Of a DNA stretch of 64,000 bases, positions 1 through 12,138 are shown piece after piece. The stretch comes from Maniola hyperantus. Lineage: Eukaryota; Arthropoda; Insecta; Lepidoptera; Nymphalidae. The notes below the pieces were generated by a model that did not search any database, had not been told where the DNA came from, and saw only the letters and a program-made list of their open reading frames with translations. A program made the translations under genes and the position numbers. Within the stretch, counting starts at the first letter, position 1. Each line of letters begins with the position of its first letter. The stretch is taken from positions 11,454,533 through 11,518,532 of the forward strand of contig NC_048542.1 of NCBI RefSeq assembly GCF_902806685.2. Reading direction: 5' to 3'.

Positions 1-299
1 GGCTCTATACACTGTTTTTGCAAAGTAACGAACAACTTACGATACAACAAAAAAAAACTATATATAGTACATACATACAGAAAAACTTGGCTCTATATAA
101 ATATAATGGCTATAGCTCGGTTACGATAGATTATTCTTTACAGGCTACTACATAATTATAGATAACAGTATATTATGGATTGCACCGTACTAAAAAAATA
201 ATTGTTGTTCTGTAGTGCGTGTAAAATATTCTTGCAATTTGTTGCGAATTTAAAAATAATTACTTACTCGCAACTGAAAAATTCTATTCGTTTGCTACT

Positions 300-483
300 A
301 ACATTTTTTTTTTAAACGAATATTAGCCATTTTTTTTAAATGACTAATTTTCCCCTTTCCTCTCCAATTAAGCGTCAAGCTTGTGCTAGGAGTAGGTACG
401 ACAATAGTGCAACGGGCGGGGTTTGAACCGTCGACCTTTCGGTTTTCAGTCCACTCCTATACCGGTTGAGCTATTGAGGCTCT
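300..483 (-). repeat. tRNA-derived SINE (SINE-a)
   Basis: Minus strand starts GCCTCAATAGCTCAAC (A-box-like), has GGTTCAAACCC (B box) and ends in a tail with TGGCTAATATTCG and an A run. A 5'-truncated tail of the same family abuts it at 484-540, so two copies lie in tandem. Confidence 0.75.
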
Positions 484-900
484 TTTTTTTTTTAAAGAAT
501 ATTAGCCATTTTTTTAAATGACTAATATTCCCCTTTCCAATATTGTTTGATGATTAAGTAAGTACGTTGAGTATTGTAACTTTATAATAAAAGCTTTTAA
601 ATTTAATTACTTTTAGTTTGAATTCTCTATTTTGTGGCTGTGATAAATCTGAATTCAATGGAATAAAAAGTAATAATGCTTGTGTAAAAAAATGCCTAGG
701 TATTGTCCTGTCCCTTGAGCCGGTAATTGAAGTATTTGGTGTCAATGTACTTATTGTGATTTGTGTGTCTAATTGAGATTGTGTTCAAATCAAGGCTATT
801 TGAAAGTAATGGGGTATGCCCTTTTCTATAAATAAGTGTGTGTGCACGGTATTTGTTCAGAGGTGGGGTCAATATATTTTATAGCTTTGTAATTATTTGA

Positions 901-1032
901 AGCCTCAATAGCTCAACGGTTACAGGAGCGGACTGCATCCTGAAATGCCGGGGTTCAAACCCTACCTGTTGCACTATTGTCGTACCTAGCATAAGCTTTA
1001 CACTTAGTTGACAGGGGAATATTAGTCATGAT
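901..1032 (+). repeat. tRNA-derived SINE (SINE-a), inverted relative to 300-483
   Basis: GCCTCAATAGCTCAACGG, B box GGTTCAAACCC, then GTTGCACTATTGTCGTACC as in the other copy, ending GGGGAATATTAGTCATG. Confidence 0.75.
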
Positions 1033-1112
1033 TAACAGTGCAAATATTCTATTAAAAACAACGAAAAAATAAATTTTTAACTCTTTAATTTTTTTAATTA
1101 AATATCACGTGC

Positions 1113-1262
1113 AAAACATCGTGACGAAACTGCATTCTCAAAAAGTACAGTCTGCCAATCCGCACTGGGCCAGTGCGGGAGACTATGACCTAAACTCTCC
1201 CCATTCTGGGACCTGTCTTCAGTAGTTGACCGGAAATGAGTTTATCATGATGATGATAATGA
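1113..1262 (+). repeat. SINE-c, 5'-truncated, beside the gene B donor
   Basis: Shares ATCGTGA-GAAAC, GTCTGCCAATCCGCACT and the terminal ATCATGATGATGAT with the full-length copy at 40600. It ends about 55 nt from the gene B splice donor. Confidence 0.7.
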
Positions 1263-1317
1263 ATTCTCAACTTATTGCACGCGTCATTACTACAGTTTTA
1301 AATCCTAAAGAATTTAC

Positions 1318-1938
1318 CTTCCATTTCTTAACTTCTGTTAAACGGTTGGCAAGAACGCAACCAGCTGATCCAGCTCCAACTATGATGAAGTCATATTCTT
1401 CTATTTCGCGTTTACGTCTTGATTTCTCCACTTTTTTGTCCTTTTTCTCTACTGTAGTTGGCACAGCCTTAGATTCTTGTAAACGCAGATCTCCGAAATT
1501 TTTATCCAGGAAATCAAAATTAACATTAGGTTGGCGAGTATCAAATTTCGAAAGGCCAGAATCAAAATTACTGGAAAATGGTGGCGGTGGATGATAGCTT
1601 ATAAAATCATATTGATAGCCATTTTTTGCTCGAGGATTAGTTTGATGGTATTGACTATGAGGTGCTCCAATACCGAAGTTAAAATTAGAAGTGCTAACTG
1701 GATAATTGTGGTTGGATCCTAAGCTTTCTGAAATCGCGGATAACTCTGGACTTACAAGTCCACCATTATAAATGTCATACGGGTTTTTCTTAGGGTATGG
1801 TACACTGTATGAGACCCCACCAAAAAGACGCGTAACTAAGGCCAAATACATAAAACCCATAGACGAGCATTGCGTCAAAGGAGCACGCTGTTCGTAGCAA
1901 ACTTCACTTATATCCGGCGGTATCCACGTTGTTGCCAT
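1318..1938 (-). CDS. GMC oxidoreductase paralog, gene B, 5' exon only (gene continues left of the window)
   Basis: Starts at ATG complementary to 1936-1938 (first true ATG; the open frame runs 19 codons further upstream but without ATG) and ends at donor TGGAAG|GTAAAT, phase 0, giving 207 residues. It begins MATTWIPPDISEVC, with hydrophobic CSSMGFMYLALVTRLFGG at 24-41, then a long Asn/Ser/Pro/Tyr-rich linker (about 45-165), a polybasic KSRRKR near 172-177, and the FAD-binding YDFIIVGAGSAGCVLANRL (GAGSAG at 188-193). No exon resembling the ILLIEAG block is visible between 1 and 1317, so the rest lies outside. It combines in one exon what gene A splits over exons 1 and 2. Probably a tandem duplicate of gene A; substrate unknown. 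Confidence 0.9.
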
Positions 1939-2120
1939 TTTTTCACTTGATTCCACTTTTGAATAATCACAAAACCATATTTTCCCACCTTTCAACTTTC
2001 AAGATTTATTTACACCGATTTTATTATTTTGTATTAATAAATATACTTAAGACCCCCGTGTTCCGTGATTGAACGCGTCTAAACGAATGGTTCGATAACT
2101 AGTGGGAAAAGTATACACTA

Positions 2121-2129
2121 CTTTTTATA
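2121..2129 (-). promoter_or_regulatory. TATA-like box upstream of gene B
   Basis: Minus-strand TATAAAAAG lies about 190 nt before the gene B ATG. An initiator-like CACTAGT follows at the expected spacing of about 30 nt, which implies a 5'UTR of about 160 nt. Motif-based inference. Confidence 0.4.
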
Positions 2130-2727
2130 TCAAGGCTGAGAATAATACACTAATTGTGTTCATTGACGCGTTTTTTGCAAACAATATAAATGTAAAATTT
2201 CGTATTCCATCTCGGGATATTTTTTTTAGGATTTATAGGATATTTAATTATTATAAGAAAAAATAATTTAAATAAAGACACAAATGATTTTTTTGAATCA
2301 CAAATTTTAAAGCTAGGTCAGACAAAACGTTTTTCTAATAAATTTATTCTAGCTCTGTGTTCAGTTCGTTACACGACAATTAGGTGCTCGATGCCTCATT
2401 TAAAAAAGCCGTTCGTTTTTCAAGTTAAATGCTGCGCGAACTTCAAACATTCTCGACCTCGTACCTACTGGACAATTTATTGGTGCGTAGAAATTCCTGT
2501 ACTGTAAGACTTGAAAAACGTTTGCCTGCTCATTCTGATCTCTATTTTATTGTTTTGGAAGTAAATTATAACCTATGTCATTCAAGAATAATGTAGCTTT
2601 CTTTTGGTGAAAAGATTTTCTGAATCGGTTCAGTATTTCCAGAGATTATTTCCTACAAAGAAACTTACAAACTTTACCACTTTATAATATTAGTATAGAA
2701 GTAAAGATGACATTATTTTTTATAAAA

Positions 2728-2772
2728 TTTTAATAGGTACCTACTACATATTATGTAGTAGGTACCTATTAA
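2728..2772. repeat. Perfect hairpin 5' of gene B
   Basis: TAATAGGTACCTACTACATA facing TATGTAGTAGGTACCTATTA. Confidence 0.8.
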
Positions 2773-3944
2773 ACTTTAGTTACCTCGGAACAAATATAAG
2801 GATAAACTAAAGTTCATAAAATAAATCTTATATTTCAGATTTAGGTCTTAGTTAAAGTTTACAACAGATTTACTTAATTCAGTGTGTTAGTACCTACCAT
2901 CAATATTTCCTTAATGCTCGTTTAGTATATTTTATGGCTACATCAATATTTAATATTTTACCAGGTAAACTTGACGGTACCTTAATTACTAACCCAATTT
3001 AATATGATTGTACTTAATTGATTACAAGGTCCTGAAATTAGATCTACATCAGCATAATTGTGCGTAGATTACCTCCAAATTGCGTTATTCCAATTTCTAT
3101 AGCAAGAGTTCGTGGAAATCGTTTCAATTTTTTTGTAATAATTGGTCTTGGTCTTTTTATAATTATTATTATACCTGCGACATTGTCCGCATGAATATAA
3201 TTTTGTAACCTTTACCATAAGTATTCAAACTAAATTCAAAATATTATATCAGCGAAATATTTTTAAGGATCGAATCATTAGTTCCGGAGATTATCCCTCA
3301 CATAATATAAAGTCACTACCTCTAATGTATATAGATACATATTTGTGTGTAGAGAAGCAAGAGCTGCTTCAACCATAGTGCGAACGCGGTGACCGCTCCG
3401 GGCACACAGTTCCGAGGGCACGTTGTTGGTTAAAAAATATTATAGTTTTGAATGTAAGAAATCCCTTCGCTTGCGATATTTTATAGAACAAGTGCCATAA
3501 TTAGATTTTGCTCCATTTTAAAAGTAACTAAGAGTTAGTACTGTATAGAAGCATAGTCAATAAGTAGATATTTACTGTGGTACTGGTTGCATAGTGAGAA
3601 CAAATTCTTGGTTCAGATTACTCATCTCAGCAGTTTACAGAGACAGATATTGTGGGCGTACGAACGACAGATGGGTCTTACGTAGAGCCATGAAAATGGC
3701 GATTAAATATAAGGTCGCTATGTCAGAATTGTATGTTGATCTAAGGCCGTTTTGAGCAAAATAAAACAAGACAGGTATCACACAAAACTTTATTTTAAAA
3801 AAACTTTAATTGTTAGCAACCAAATCCCAAAACCGAGAATTAAATAAAACACGACTGCCCAAAAAAAGGAGTGTAATGTTTTCAGAGTTCAATGCATGTT
3901 TGCGAGATATTTCACCTTAATATCTAAATTCCTGAACAGGAACC

Positions 3945-4171
3945 TAAATATATAAAAGTAAAAGGTGACTGACTGACTGACTGATCTATCAACGCACAGC
4001 TCAAACTACTGGACGGATCGGGCTGAAATTTGGCATACAGATAGCTAAGATAGATTTGACGTAGGCATCCGCTAAGAAAGGATTTTTGAAAATTCAACCC
4101 CTAAGGGGGTGAAATAGGTGTTTGAAATTTGTATAGTCTACGCGAACGAAGTCGCGAGCATAAGCTAGTAT
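3945..4171 (-). repeat. CTATCAACGCACAG repeat (non-LTR-like tail)
   Basis: About 225-bp unit running TATATAAAAG, (GACT)n, CTATCAACGCACAG, GGACGGATCGGGCTG, AAATTCAACCCC, GAAGTCGCGAGC. Six further copies in this window share all blocks. Confidence 0.7.
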
Positions 4172-4734
4172 GGCTATAAATGAAAAAAAATGTATAATGG
4201 AAGCTGTATGACGCCATTTTCAAATGTGATTTTTTACCTTTTAGTAGATTTATTTATTAAATACATCTTGTTCTTTCTAGCAGTAAGAATAAAGAAGCAG
4301 CTGTAATAAAAATGTAATATTATTTATAACTAAAATAAATTATGTTTCAATTTTAAGTTATATAAAACTAGTACTCGTTGTTGTAGTAGTGTGGTCTATT
4401 GTAATGATGACAGATAATAACGTTGTTTTAGTAATAATTACATTACAGCATTTTAATTTTTTTCATTTTTATATTGATAATGTGATAAAATAATATTTTA
4501 CAGAATAATAATAACATCAATATTAACTTAAACTTTTTCATTTACCTACATACTAAATACATGAAAATATCATTTTCGTATATTGCATAGTGCATCTGGT
4601 TTAGTTTTTTGTAATGCTGTCACTTTTAATTAATTAATTTTACAGTTTTTTTCAGATTTGACAAAAAATGATAGAAATAAAGATATTTAACAGTTTGCTA
4701 CAAGTGGCGCGATTTCAAGCATCTTAATGGTAGC

Positions 4735-4822
4735 TATAGTACGCGACAGGTTGAGATGGCAATCGGGGTGGGGACGCCCCGCACATCCGCACAGCCCCCA
4801 CGCTAAATAGGGTGTGCGGGAA
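4735..4822. mobile_element. Foldback MITE, family GTACGCGACAGG, half copy 3' of gene A
   Basis: TAGTACGCGACAGGTTGAGA then GGGGACGCCCCGCACATCCG; second arm missing. Confidence 0.6.
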
Positions 4823-4925
4823 GATATTGTTTCACTTTTTTTCAAAACTCGCTCGTGTTTAAATAATAAAATATTTGCGGGGAATTCATGAATAAAACCT
4901 TTTTTAAATACATCTTTTAGTAACT

Positions 4926-4931
4926 TTTATT
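4926..4931 (-). terminator. Poly(A) signal of gene A
   Basis: AATAAA on the minus strand, about 100 nt after the gene A stop codon, in AT-rich sequence. Gives a short 3'UTR ending near 4905-4915. Confidence 0.6.
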
Positions 4932-5032
4932 GTATACAAACTAAAATACACAAATTCTTTGTTAAATTCCTAACAGTTTAACAAACAAGTAGCTGAAAAA
5001 AATATGAATATTTCATTAAAATAACAGTATCA

Positions 5033-6376
5033 TTAATTATTATTATTATTTGATACCTTATAATCTTCTTTGATCATATCTGAGGCTTTTTCACCTATCA
5101 TTATTATTGGTGCATTTGTATTTCCTCTAACTATTTGTGGCATGATGGAACCATCGATAACTCTCAAACCTTTTATATTATACACACGTAGTCTGGCATC
5201 AATAACTGCAGTTTTATCCTCAGATGGTCCCATTTTACATGTCCCTACAGGATGGTAGATCGTAGATGTATATTGTACTAGCAAACAATAAAAATAATCA
5301 TAGGTCCCCCAATCATACTTTTCACAACCTCTAATCGGTCTTCGAACAAAGTGGGCACCATTTTTCTTAAAGGCTTCCGTCTGTTCTAAGGTGACAACAT
5401 ACCGCATTCCTTCGACCAATACATCTACATCTTCCTTAACAGTGAAAAATCCCGGATATATTAAAGGTTGACCAAATACTGGATCTGTCCGATTCAATAA
5501 TATTTGCCCTCTACTTCTCGGTGTTAGTAAAAACGGTCTAGCTGTTAAACTATTAAAAAAGGCTAAAGGAAATACGGGCAGTTGTACATAAGTTTGCGGA
5601 TCTGCATATAAATCTTCAAAATTTTGGCCATCGAAAAGCATTTGGATATCTGGAGCATTCTCACGTGCATATCTCGTTTTTATGTATCCAATACCATTGA
5701 TAGTGTTAGTAGATGACAGTGGACCACTTTTCTGATCGAGTGGTTGCTGATAGTACTTTGTGATTTCATTTAACAGTTCAGGTCCACTCACTTGAGTCGA
5801 AGTTTTATTAAGAGCAATAATAAGTCCATCTGAAGTTGCATGATCTTGTAAATTCTGTCCCACTTGCAAATTGGATAAAACCGGTAATTTTAGACTTTTC
5901 AAGTGACGTCTAGGACCAATACCAGATAACATGAGTAATTTTGGTGAATTTATGGATCCAGCACTTACTATGACTTCTTTTCTGGCATACACATCTCGGT
6001 ATACGCCGTTTCTGACGTAGGTTACTCCTTGCGCTACTTTTGTGACTGGATCAATAATTATTTTAGTAACAAATGCATTTACCATAATATCAATATTTGA
6101 GCGGGCGTCACGTATGGGTCTAATATAAGCCATATTTGTTGACCATCTGCGACCGTTGAAAGAAGTCGATTGACCAAATTCCGTGCCAATATTATTTTCT
6201 GCATTTAAATCAACTATTGGTAATCCCGTTTCGTTAAAAGCTTCCACTAACATAATTGAATTTGCATCTGTATAAGGAAACCTTTCAACATACATAGGTC
6301 CACCTACCCCATGATAATATGTGTCGTTAGCTTCAATGTTTCTGTTATTTTCGGACTTTCTGAAGTAGGGTAGTAC
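5033..6376 (-). CDS. Gene A coding exon 5 (substrate-binding and C-terminal GMC domain)
   Basis: Acceptor CGTTGCAG|GTACTACC; 447 codons, then TAA at 5033-5035. It encodes VLPYFRKSE at the start, the second GMC signature, the substrate-binding region, catalytic HPVGTCKMG, GNTNAP and a C-terminus ending in an asparagine run. That run is encoded by a simple repeat (plus-strand ATT triplets around 5036-5050), so its length may vary between individuals. Confidence 0.95.
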   Translation of the reverse strand, partial: VLPYFRKSENNRNIEANDTYYHGVGGPMYVERFPYTDANSIMLVEAFNETGLPIVDLNAENNIGTEFGQSTSFNGRRWSTNMAYIRPIRDARSNIDIMVNAFVTKIIIDPVTKVAQGVTYVRNGVYRDVYARKEVIVSAGSINSPKLLMLSGIGPRRHLKSLKLPVLSNLQVGQNLQDHATSDGLIIALNKTSTQVSGPELLNEITKYYQQPLDQKSGPLSSTNTINGIGYIKTRYARENAPDIQMLFDGQNFEDLYADPQTYVQLPVFPLAFFNSLTARPFLLTPRSRGQILLNRTDPVFGQPLIYPGFFTVKEDVDVLVEGMRYVVTLEQTEAFKKNGAHFVRRPIRGCEKYDWGTYDYFYCLLVQYTSTIYHPVGTCKMGPSEDKTAVIDARLRVYNIKGLRVIDGSIMPQIVRGNTNAPIIMIGEKASDMIKEDYKVSNNNNN

Positions 6377-9300
6377 CTGCAACGATATTTTTGAATTTTA
6401 TTATTGTAAAATATTAAACAATTTGCATTCGAAATTTATCTTTATCAATTTTATAAAGAGGTAAAATTTGTTAATATATACAAAGTTGTTAGTAGTAGTG
6501 TCTATAAACGTATTCATATATTTACTAACAAATTGAAATATTGTAACTAATGATCCGATTTAGAAAATTATTTTACTGATAGCTACTACATTAACCCTCA
6601 GTACTAGAGCTAGTTGAATATTATTTATACGTCATATAAATAATACACAAAGTAGCAGATTCAATTCCGGTAAAAAGAATTTGGTACCTAATTTCTCAGT
6701 GCAATTCAATACGGGTTTCATTAGTATTCAGAACAAAATATATTCACGAAGGAAGTGTATCTATAGGTATTGTGATATAACACATCCTTATTCTTCTATG
6801 AAATAGGTAAACCATACCCGAGTGAAACCGGGGTGGATCAACTAATTTATAATATTCGTGAATTTAATAATCAACCAAAATAAATTCAAAACCTCTTTGT
6901 AGCTCCATCCAGGGTTTCCCAAAGCAGCCCAATTATCGTAGTCAAGTCGATTTCCTCTTATGTATATTAAGTAGTTAATAGCACTACTACCTCCCATAGT
7001 TTTGCCTCTGTAACAATACAAATTTCTTTAACAGATAAAAAGAGGAAAAACCGCGCGAACGGACTCCCTTGAAAAAGGACCCCGTATGGGTTCGAAACTA
7101 GTCGGGCTAACGTCGACTAAACACGTGAGTAAAGCCGGGACAGATATTATTTAGGATAAAAGAGAAGTTTGGTATAGTTTGAAGCATATTGTAAAATAAA
7201 ATCCACACTAGTATTATAAATGCGAAAGTGTGTCTGCTAGCTTTTTGCGACCCAACAGCTTGACTGATTTTGATGGAATTTGGTACAGAGTTAACTTACA
7301 TTTTGGGGAAGGACATAGGCTTTTGTATTCAGCAAAAACGAAAAAGAATTACCATAGAATTTTTTAAAACCTAAATCCACGCGGACGAAGTCTCGGGCAT
7401 CATCTAGTGATTTTGCATTGCATTTGAAATGTCTATGCAAGCTACAAATAATAATAAACATAAAGTACTAACTTAGAAACACCGACATAGAGTACTAATA
7501 CTTCACCGAATTAAAAAAAAAAACGATGAATTTCTTAACTACATTAATTTATTCTGACGTAATTATATTAATTACCGCAGTAAAATTACTTCTTTTTAGG
7601 GTTCCGTACCTCAAAAGGAAAAACGGAACCCTTATAGGATCACTTTGTTGCCTGTCTGTCTGTCTGTCTGTCTGTCAAGAAACCTACAGGGTACTTCCCG
7701 TTGACCTAGAATCATGAAATTTGGCAGGTAGGTAGATCTTATAGCTGACATTTAGGGAAAAATCTGAAACCGTGAATTTAGGATTAGATCACACAAAAAA
7801 AATTAAATTGTGGTCATGAACTAATAATTAGTATTTTCAACTTTCGAAGTGAGTGACTATATCACGTGGGTATCACATGAAAGGTCTTAACCTGTACATT
7901 CTAAAACAGATTTTTATTTATTTTTATGCATCATAGTTTTTGAATTATCGTGCAAAATGTCGAAAAAATACGACTGTAGTACGGAACCCTCATTGCGCGA
8001 GCCTGACTCGCACTTGGCCGGTTTATTTCTGTTACATTACGGATTTAATCTCAATAAGGTACAAAGCAGTTTTCCTTTTCTTCAAAACCGATACCAAAGT
8101 TTCTTTCATCAAATTCATGATATGCTATGCGATCACTGAACGCTCATAAAATAGCATCATTAATGATAGATTTATAAAGTCTTAGAGGCTTTTTCTACTC
8201 AGTAAATATTGTCACGTCCACTCTCTTGTGTAAAAGATAGTTTATGACCGAAGAAACGCCATTATTTTACCGCTGAAACGTGGCAGTCGGAAGATCGTTA
8301 TTTATGAAGCAGAGTCTATAACAGAATGTGTCTGCTATTAAATGTTATCAAAACACGACCAAGAACTATTTATTCTTTACGAAGTTATAAATTATCTCCA
8401 AGTTACAGACAATCATTACCCCTCTACACTATCAATACCCCTTAGCTAACTGTGGCCCTACTGCGGTTGTTTGACAGCTACAATGTCACGATCGCAATCA
8501 TCTGATTGGTTAATGCTCGCTCACTATTGGCCACAATGCATTGTTGCAACAAGAATCGCACAAATTCAGCCAATCAGAACAATTGAGATTGTAATAATGA
8601 TTGATGCAGGTTTTAGACAATCGCCCTACTGGTCTATAATAAGGCATTCTAGAGCGAGTGGAGTGAAAATTATATTATAGTCCGGTCAATATTCTCGTTC
8701 CCAACATTCGTACCAATTTTCCCTTCAAAAATTGGTATGAATATTCCGTAGTTTGTAATAAGCTTTAGAATAAAGGCATTGTTATTGTCAGGCACTGGCG
8801 TGCAAGTCATAGAAGCACCAAAGCACTGCTTACTCCTTAAATAAATGCTAACCTAACTAATGCCTATTCAGCCGTATCTGCTAACACCGCGCACACCGAG
8901 AGATTCGCTGCCAATGCAGCAGACATGCAATACATAATTTTGACGCAATAAAGTCACTGGACAAGTGGGTGGATGAAGAAGGCAGAGGATCGTGTGTGGT
9001 GGTGCGCTCTTGGGAAGGCAGCAGTCCATACATGTCCAGCAGTGGACGTAAACAGACTGATTGATTGATTGAAAAAAGTTGAAGAAACATGAATCTTAGA
9101 TTAGTGCTTACCTAGCCCAATGGCATCTGCCTCCAGCATAGCCTCTGCATGTTAGTTTCTCAGGTTGGGTCTGGTAGTTCCAATCTATGCTTGACCATCG
9201 CAGTGCTGGAGGTAAGGCAGGAACGCTTGTAACATCTGGCTCTTCTGGGCCGGCTTCTATTAGCAGTATCTGATAAAAGAAATGAAGTGTTTTAATCTTT

Positions 9301-12107
9301 AAAAAAAATTACAGGGCACCAACCATAAACCAAACCAACCACTAAAAATAGTACCCAAGTAGTTATTTTAAGAAGGTACCTAACAGTAATCTATACTAAT
9401 ATTATTGTAAAGAGGTAAAGTTCGTAAGTTTGTTTGTAAGAAGTAATCTCCGGAACTATTGAACCGATTTTGAAAATTCTTTCACCAGCAGAAAGCTAAG
9501 TACATTATTTCTGAGTGACATAGGCTATAGTTAGTGTTCAAAAAATTAGAGATCTCTGTGAAATTGTAATAAACTACTCGTGCGAAACCGGGGCGGGTTA
9601 ATAGTTATAATTAACAGTATATTCTAATGAGATTGAAGGGGTTTTGCCCAGTTGTGTGATATAATATTCCTGATTGTGAGTAGGTAGGCATTATAATAGT
9701 ATGTAACATCAAAGTGAAGGCATCCTTAAGGTTTGTACGCACCTGAGCGGCGCGGCGCGGCGCTTCAGCGAGCTGCACGTCGCGGCACAGAGCGTCAAAA
9801 TATCATTTCTATCATTTTGTATGGCGCATATCGCACTAGAGCGGCGCTGCACAGCGCTTCACCGCGCGTTGCCGCGCGGCACGGCTGGAGAGAATATTTT
9901 GAAGCGCAGCGAAGCGACGCGCAGTGCAGTGACGCTAGTGCGACATACCCAGCGGCGCGGCACGGCGCTTCGCGCTCGTACGCGAACGGGTATAAAAGTG
10001 ACGCGCAAGTGACGCGAGGTGCCGCGTACTGAAGTTGTAGTGCGGTAGGCACCGTCGAGCGGCCTGAGGTGACGCGTTCTGCAGTCGGACTGAAGCGCCG
10101 CGCCGCGCCGCTCAGGTGCGTACGAACCTTTAAGTATGTGATCGACATCCACTCGCACGAAATGGTTTATGTTCAACGTTTCTGGTACGAACCGCTAATG
10201 TTTAGAACGCCCTTCCGGCGACAGTGTTTTTTTTTAAATTCAGATACAAGTTAGCCCTTGTCTGCAATCTCACCTAGTGGTAAGTGATGATGCAGTCTAA
10301 CCTGGAAGTGTTATGGCAGTTTTTATTAAACCCACACCCCTTTGGTTTCTACACGGCATCGTACCGGAACGCTAAATCGCTAGACGGCACGGTTTTGCCG
10401 GTAGGGCGGTAACTAGCCATGACCGCAGCCTCCCGGCCAACAGGCCAGACCAGAAATATAAAAATTATATAATACCAATGCCGGGAATTGAATCCGCGAC
10501 TTCCCACTAATAAGACAACAGCGCTTACTACTGCTAGGGACCAGGGAGGGTGTAGATAATATAACTTTAGTACCTTCAAGGCATGAGTGTATAATAATCT
10601 TATTATAGGCAAGCGCGTTCCAACCTAGACCTCATCAATACTTTCCACAAGACATGATTTTCGTCATCTTGCAATAAAATAGAATTTTCAGCGGATTATA
10701 GCAAACTAAGCTTTTGGTTCATTGTATAAAATAGAATTTCTTTTTTCGACAATCACTATCTTTATTGCACGAATAAAGGTCAGAATCTTATAATTTGGTA
10801 AAACATAATATATTATTATTTCATTTGTAACTAAAAAAAATACTGGTAGTTATGGTTGAGATGTTTCATATAGAGTAAGTAATGATTTAGTACTTAAGGC
10901 AACACACTGCGCTGCACAGCGGGTTGTCTGACTACATATTATATTATTCTTTAATTTCTCCAAAGATATACTATTTTTCTTTGCATATAATGCTCTCCTG
11001 ACTGAATTACGGCTACGCCGGCAAATATTACCACTGAGTAACACACACTAATGGGCCAGCAAATGGGTATTTTACTACTTTTTAATTTGATAAATATTAT
11101 TACTTTATTATAAACTAGGATAAAAATAATGACGGACGCTGATAAAAATATTAAAATCCAACAAAGATTTACAAAAGTTACAGGCATTTTAATTTTGTAG
11201 TGGTCGGGTCTTCTCTCCCTTTCTCGCAAAACGAAAATTTGTATGAAACCACACGAAGCTACTATGGCTTTAGTAAGGTGTGACGTCAAAATACATATCG
11301 CTATCTCTGTCTAATCAGAACTATTTAAATGCTTATAACTTTTTTGTTATTTGATCGATTTAATTAGTTTTTTCAGTTTTCGTCATTATTTTTATCCTAG
11401 TTTATAATAAAGTAATAAAAAAATTGGAGTCAAATACCCAATTCAATACGACTGGAGAGCATGGCTCGTACGTGCTCTTCGAGGAACGGGATTGTGACAC
11501 ATTTAAATTCCCGACTCTACATGCTAATGAATTTCTTGAAAAAATAATATATTTTCAGCTTGATTTGGGACTCCGTAATCCGCAACCAAAAAAAAGCTGC
11601 CACTGGTTTAATAAGGTAGTCGTATAAAATCAAAACTTATAGGTACCTAGAACTAAAACCTATACAATCAAAATCAATAATCACAAAGAAAAATAATAAA
11701 GAATTCTACTAAATAGAAAATGTTGTAATGTAACTTAGAGCTTAGCACTTATCTAAATACTGTACAAAACATACCCGCGTGGAATGGTGTCAAGAATACT
11801 GGCTGCATTTTCACGCTGGACAGCCAGGCTGATCATTTGCGCAAATAATGAGCCAGTCCTTCTGTCCCAGACTAATTAATAGAACTTATGCATTTGTACT
11901 ACCTACTACTATACGGTAGTGGTAATTGGAGGTCACTTTTTGAATCCAGCTCCTTCAAGCAAACGGGTGCGATCACGCGCGACGGCTTTACTCACCACCA
12001 TCAAACATCCCCTTTTTAATGACAAGGTAGGTCTAACTTGTCAAAAATAATAATTTTAGGGTTCCGTACCTCAAAAGGAAAAACGGAACCCTTATAGGAT
12101 CACTTTG

Positions 12108-12138
<31 letters not shown>

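Larger units (their letters stand above)
1939..4900. other. Intergenic stretch between gene A and gene B
   Basis: Roughly 3 kb. Apart from the gene B TATA-like motif, the hairpin at 2728-2772, the repeat 3945-4171 and the half MITE at 4735-4822, no coding or RNA gene was seen. Confidence 0.6.

Noticed and set aside
1226..1594. 122-codon plus-strand frame opposite gene B
   Set aside because: Antisense shadow of the GMC exon and the neighbouring SINE; no independent evidence.
1939..1995. Extension of gene B's start to an upstream non-ATG codon
   Set aside because: The upstream frame opens only with TTG; the first ATG matches the start of paralog gene A.
9733..10254. Several overlapping Arg/Ala-rich open frames on both strands
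   Set aside because: They lie in a CpG-rich inverted-repeat transposon; the same low-complexity peptide appears in opposite frames, as expected for palindromic noncoding DNA.
11424..11627. 67-codon plus-strand frame in gene A intron 2
   Set aside because: Begins in the end of a GGGTATTTGAC element without ATG and shows no domain or splice context.
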